Positions 5,000-5,164 of a stretch of DNA of 5,164 bases are shown here, piece after piece. Position 1 is the stretch's first letter, and every line of letters begins with the position of its first letter. Origin of the DNA: Chloroflexota bacterium (GTDB lineage: Bacteria > Chloroflexota > Dehalococcoidia > GIF9 > AB-539-J10); NCBI GenBank assembly GCA_020346965.1, contig CP070793.1:1591373-1596536 (forward strand). Reading direction: 5' to 3'. The notes under the pieces are model-generated. The model made no database searches. It worked only from the letters and a program-made list of their open reading frames with translations, and had not been told where the DNA came from. Both the position numbers and the translations under genes were made by a program.

Positions 5000-5164
5000 A
5001 TGGAAATGTATATATCCTCCTACCAGCAGGAAGAGGAAGAAAAGGCTCGATTAAGGCAACGACTAACCAAGGAAGCCATAGATTTAGCCCTTCAGGGTAG
5101 TTGGGAGGAGGCTGAAGCAGCAAACAGGGACATAATCGAGAAATTTCCCACTGATGTGGAGGCT
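5000..5164 (+). CDS. Tetratricopeptide-repeat protein, N-terminal fragment
   Basis: An open frame of 55 codons runs from ATG at 5000 to the window edge, so the gene is 3'-incomplete here. After a charged, Glu-rich start (QQEEEEKARLRQR, 9-21), residues about 22-55 look like a first TPR unit: KEAIDLALQGSWEEAE followed by an amphipathic second helix ending FPTDVEA, with the usual small, Gly, Trp, Ala and Pro positions. TPRs mediate protein-protein contacts; the partner cannot be told. An in-frame TAA at 4994-4996 limits the start to the ATG at 5000 or the one at 5006, and neither has a Shine-Dalgarno. It lies 32 bp after lysC on the same strand with no visible terminator between, so it could be read through from lysC or use its own promoter. 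Confidence 0.75.
   Translation, partial: MEMYISSYQQEEEEKARLRQRLTKEAIDLALQGSWEEAEAANRDIIEKFPTDVEA

Overview
The window looks like ordinary bacterial chromosome. Three things point to Bacteria rather than Archaea. The tRNA-Pro has the bacterial C1:G72/A73 end and no encoded CCA. The candidate promoters are sigma70-like. One gene has a perfect AGGAGGTGA ribosome binding site. The combination of an archaeal-type aspartate-semialdehyde dehydrogenase, an archaeal-type (ApgM-like) phosphoglycerate mutase homologue, a two-ACT aspartokinase and a DUF2330 surface protein reminds me most of Chloroflexota, perhaps Dehalococcoidia. That placement is an inference from family recall and was not tested.

Layout. 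Bases 1-56 are a leader holding a strong ribosome binding site; no upstream gene can be assigned. A secreted, C-terminally anchored DUF2330 protein follows (57-1151, +) and converges on asd (1201-2280, -) across a 49-bp gap (1152-1200) in which I see no clear terminator. Upstream of asd lies a 152-bp AT-rich gap (2281-2432) with a candidate asd promoter, a 7-bp dyad and a hexamer direct repeat. Next is tRNA-Pro(CGG) on the minus strand (2433-2505). A 42-bp divergent control region then leads to an ApgM-family gene (2548-3732, +), aspartokinase lysC 14 bp later (3747-4967, +), and the start of a tetratricopeptide-repeat gene that runs off the window (5000 onward, +).

How the genes fit together. 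LysC makes aspartyl-phosphate and Asd reduces it to aspartate semialdehyde, the branch point to lysine and to homoserine, threonine and methionine. The ApgM-like protein sits immediately upstream of lysC. It belongs to the type often annotated as phosphoglycerate mutase but proposed to be an alternative homoserine kinase in threonine synthesis. The locus is therefore best read as an aspartate-family amino-acid cluster split into two divergent arms around a tRNA gene. Homoserine dehydrogenase and threonine synthase are not in the window. The DUF2330 and TPR genes have no evident link to this pathway.

The points most worth a second look are an in-frame internal ribosome binding site and ATG in lysC that would make a separate ACT-domain beta subunit, as in Bacillus aspartokinase II; the probable non-glycolytic role of the ApgM homologue and its altered nucleophile motif; four tandem N-x-T sequons in the DUF2330 protein; and the overlapping divergent promoters between tRNA-Pro and the ApgM gene. 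I see no CRISPR array, insertion sequence, phage gene or obviously novel multi-gene system.
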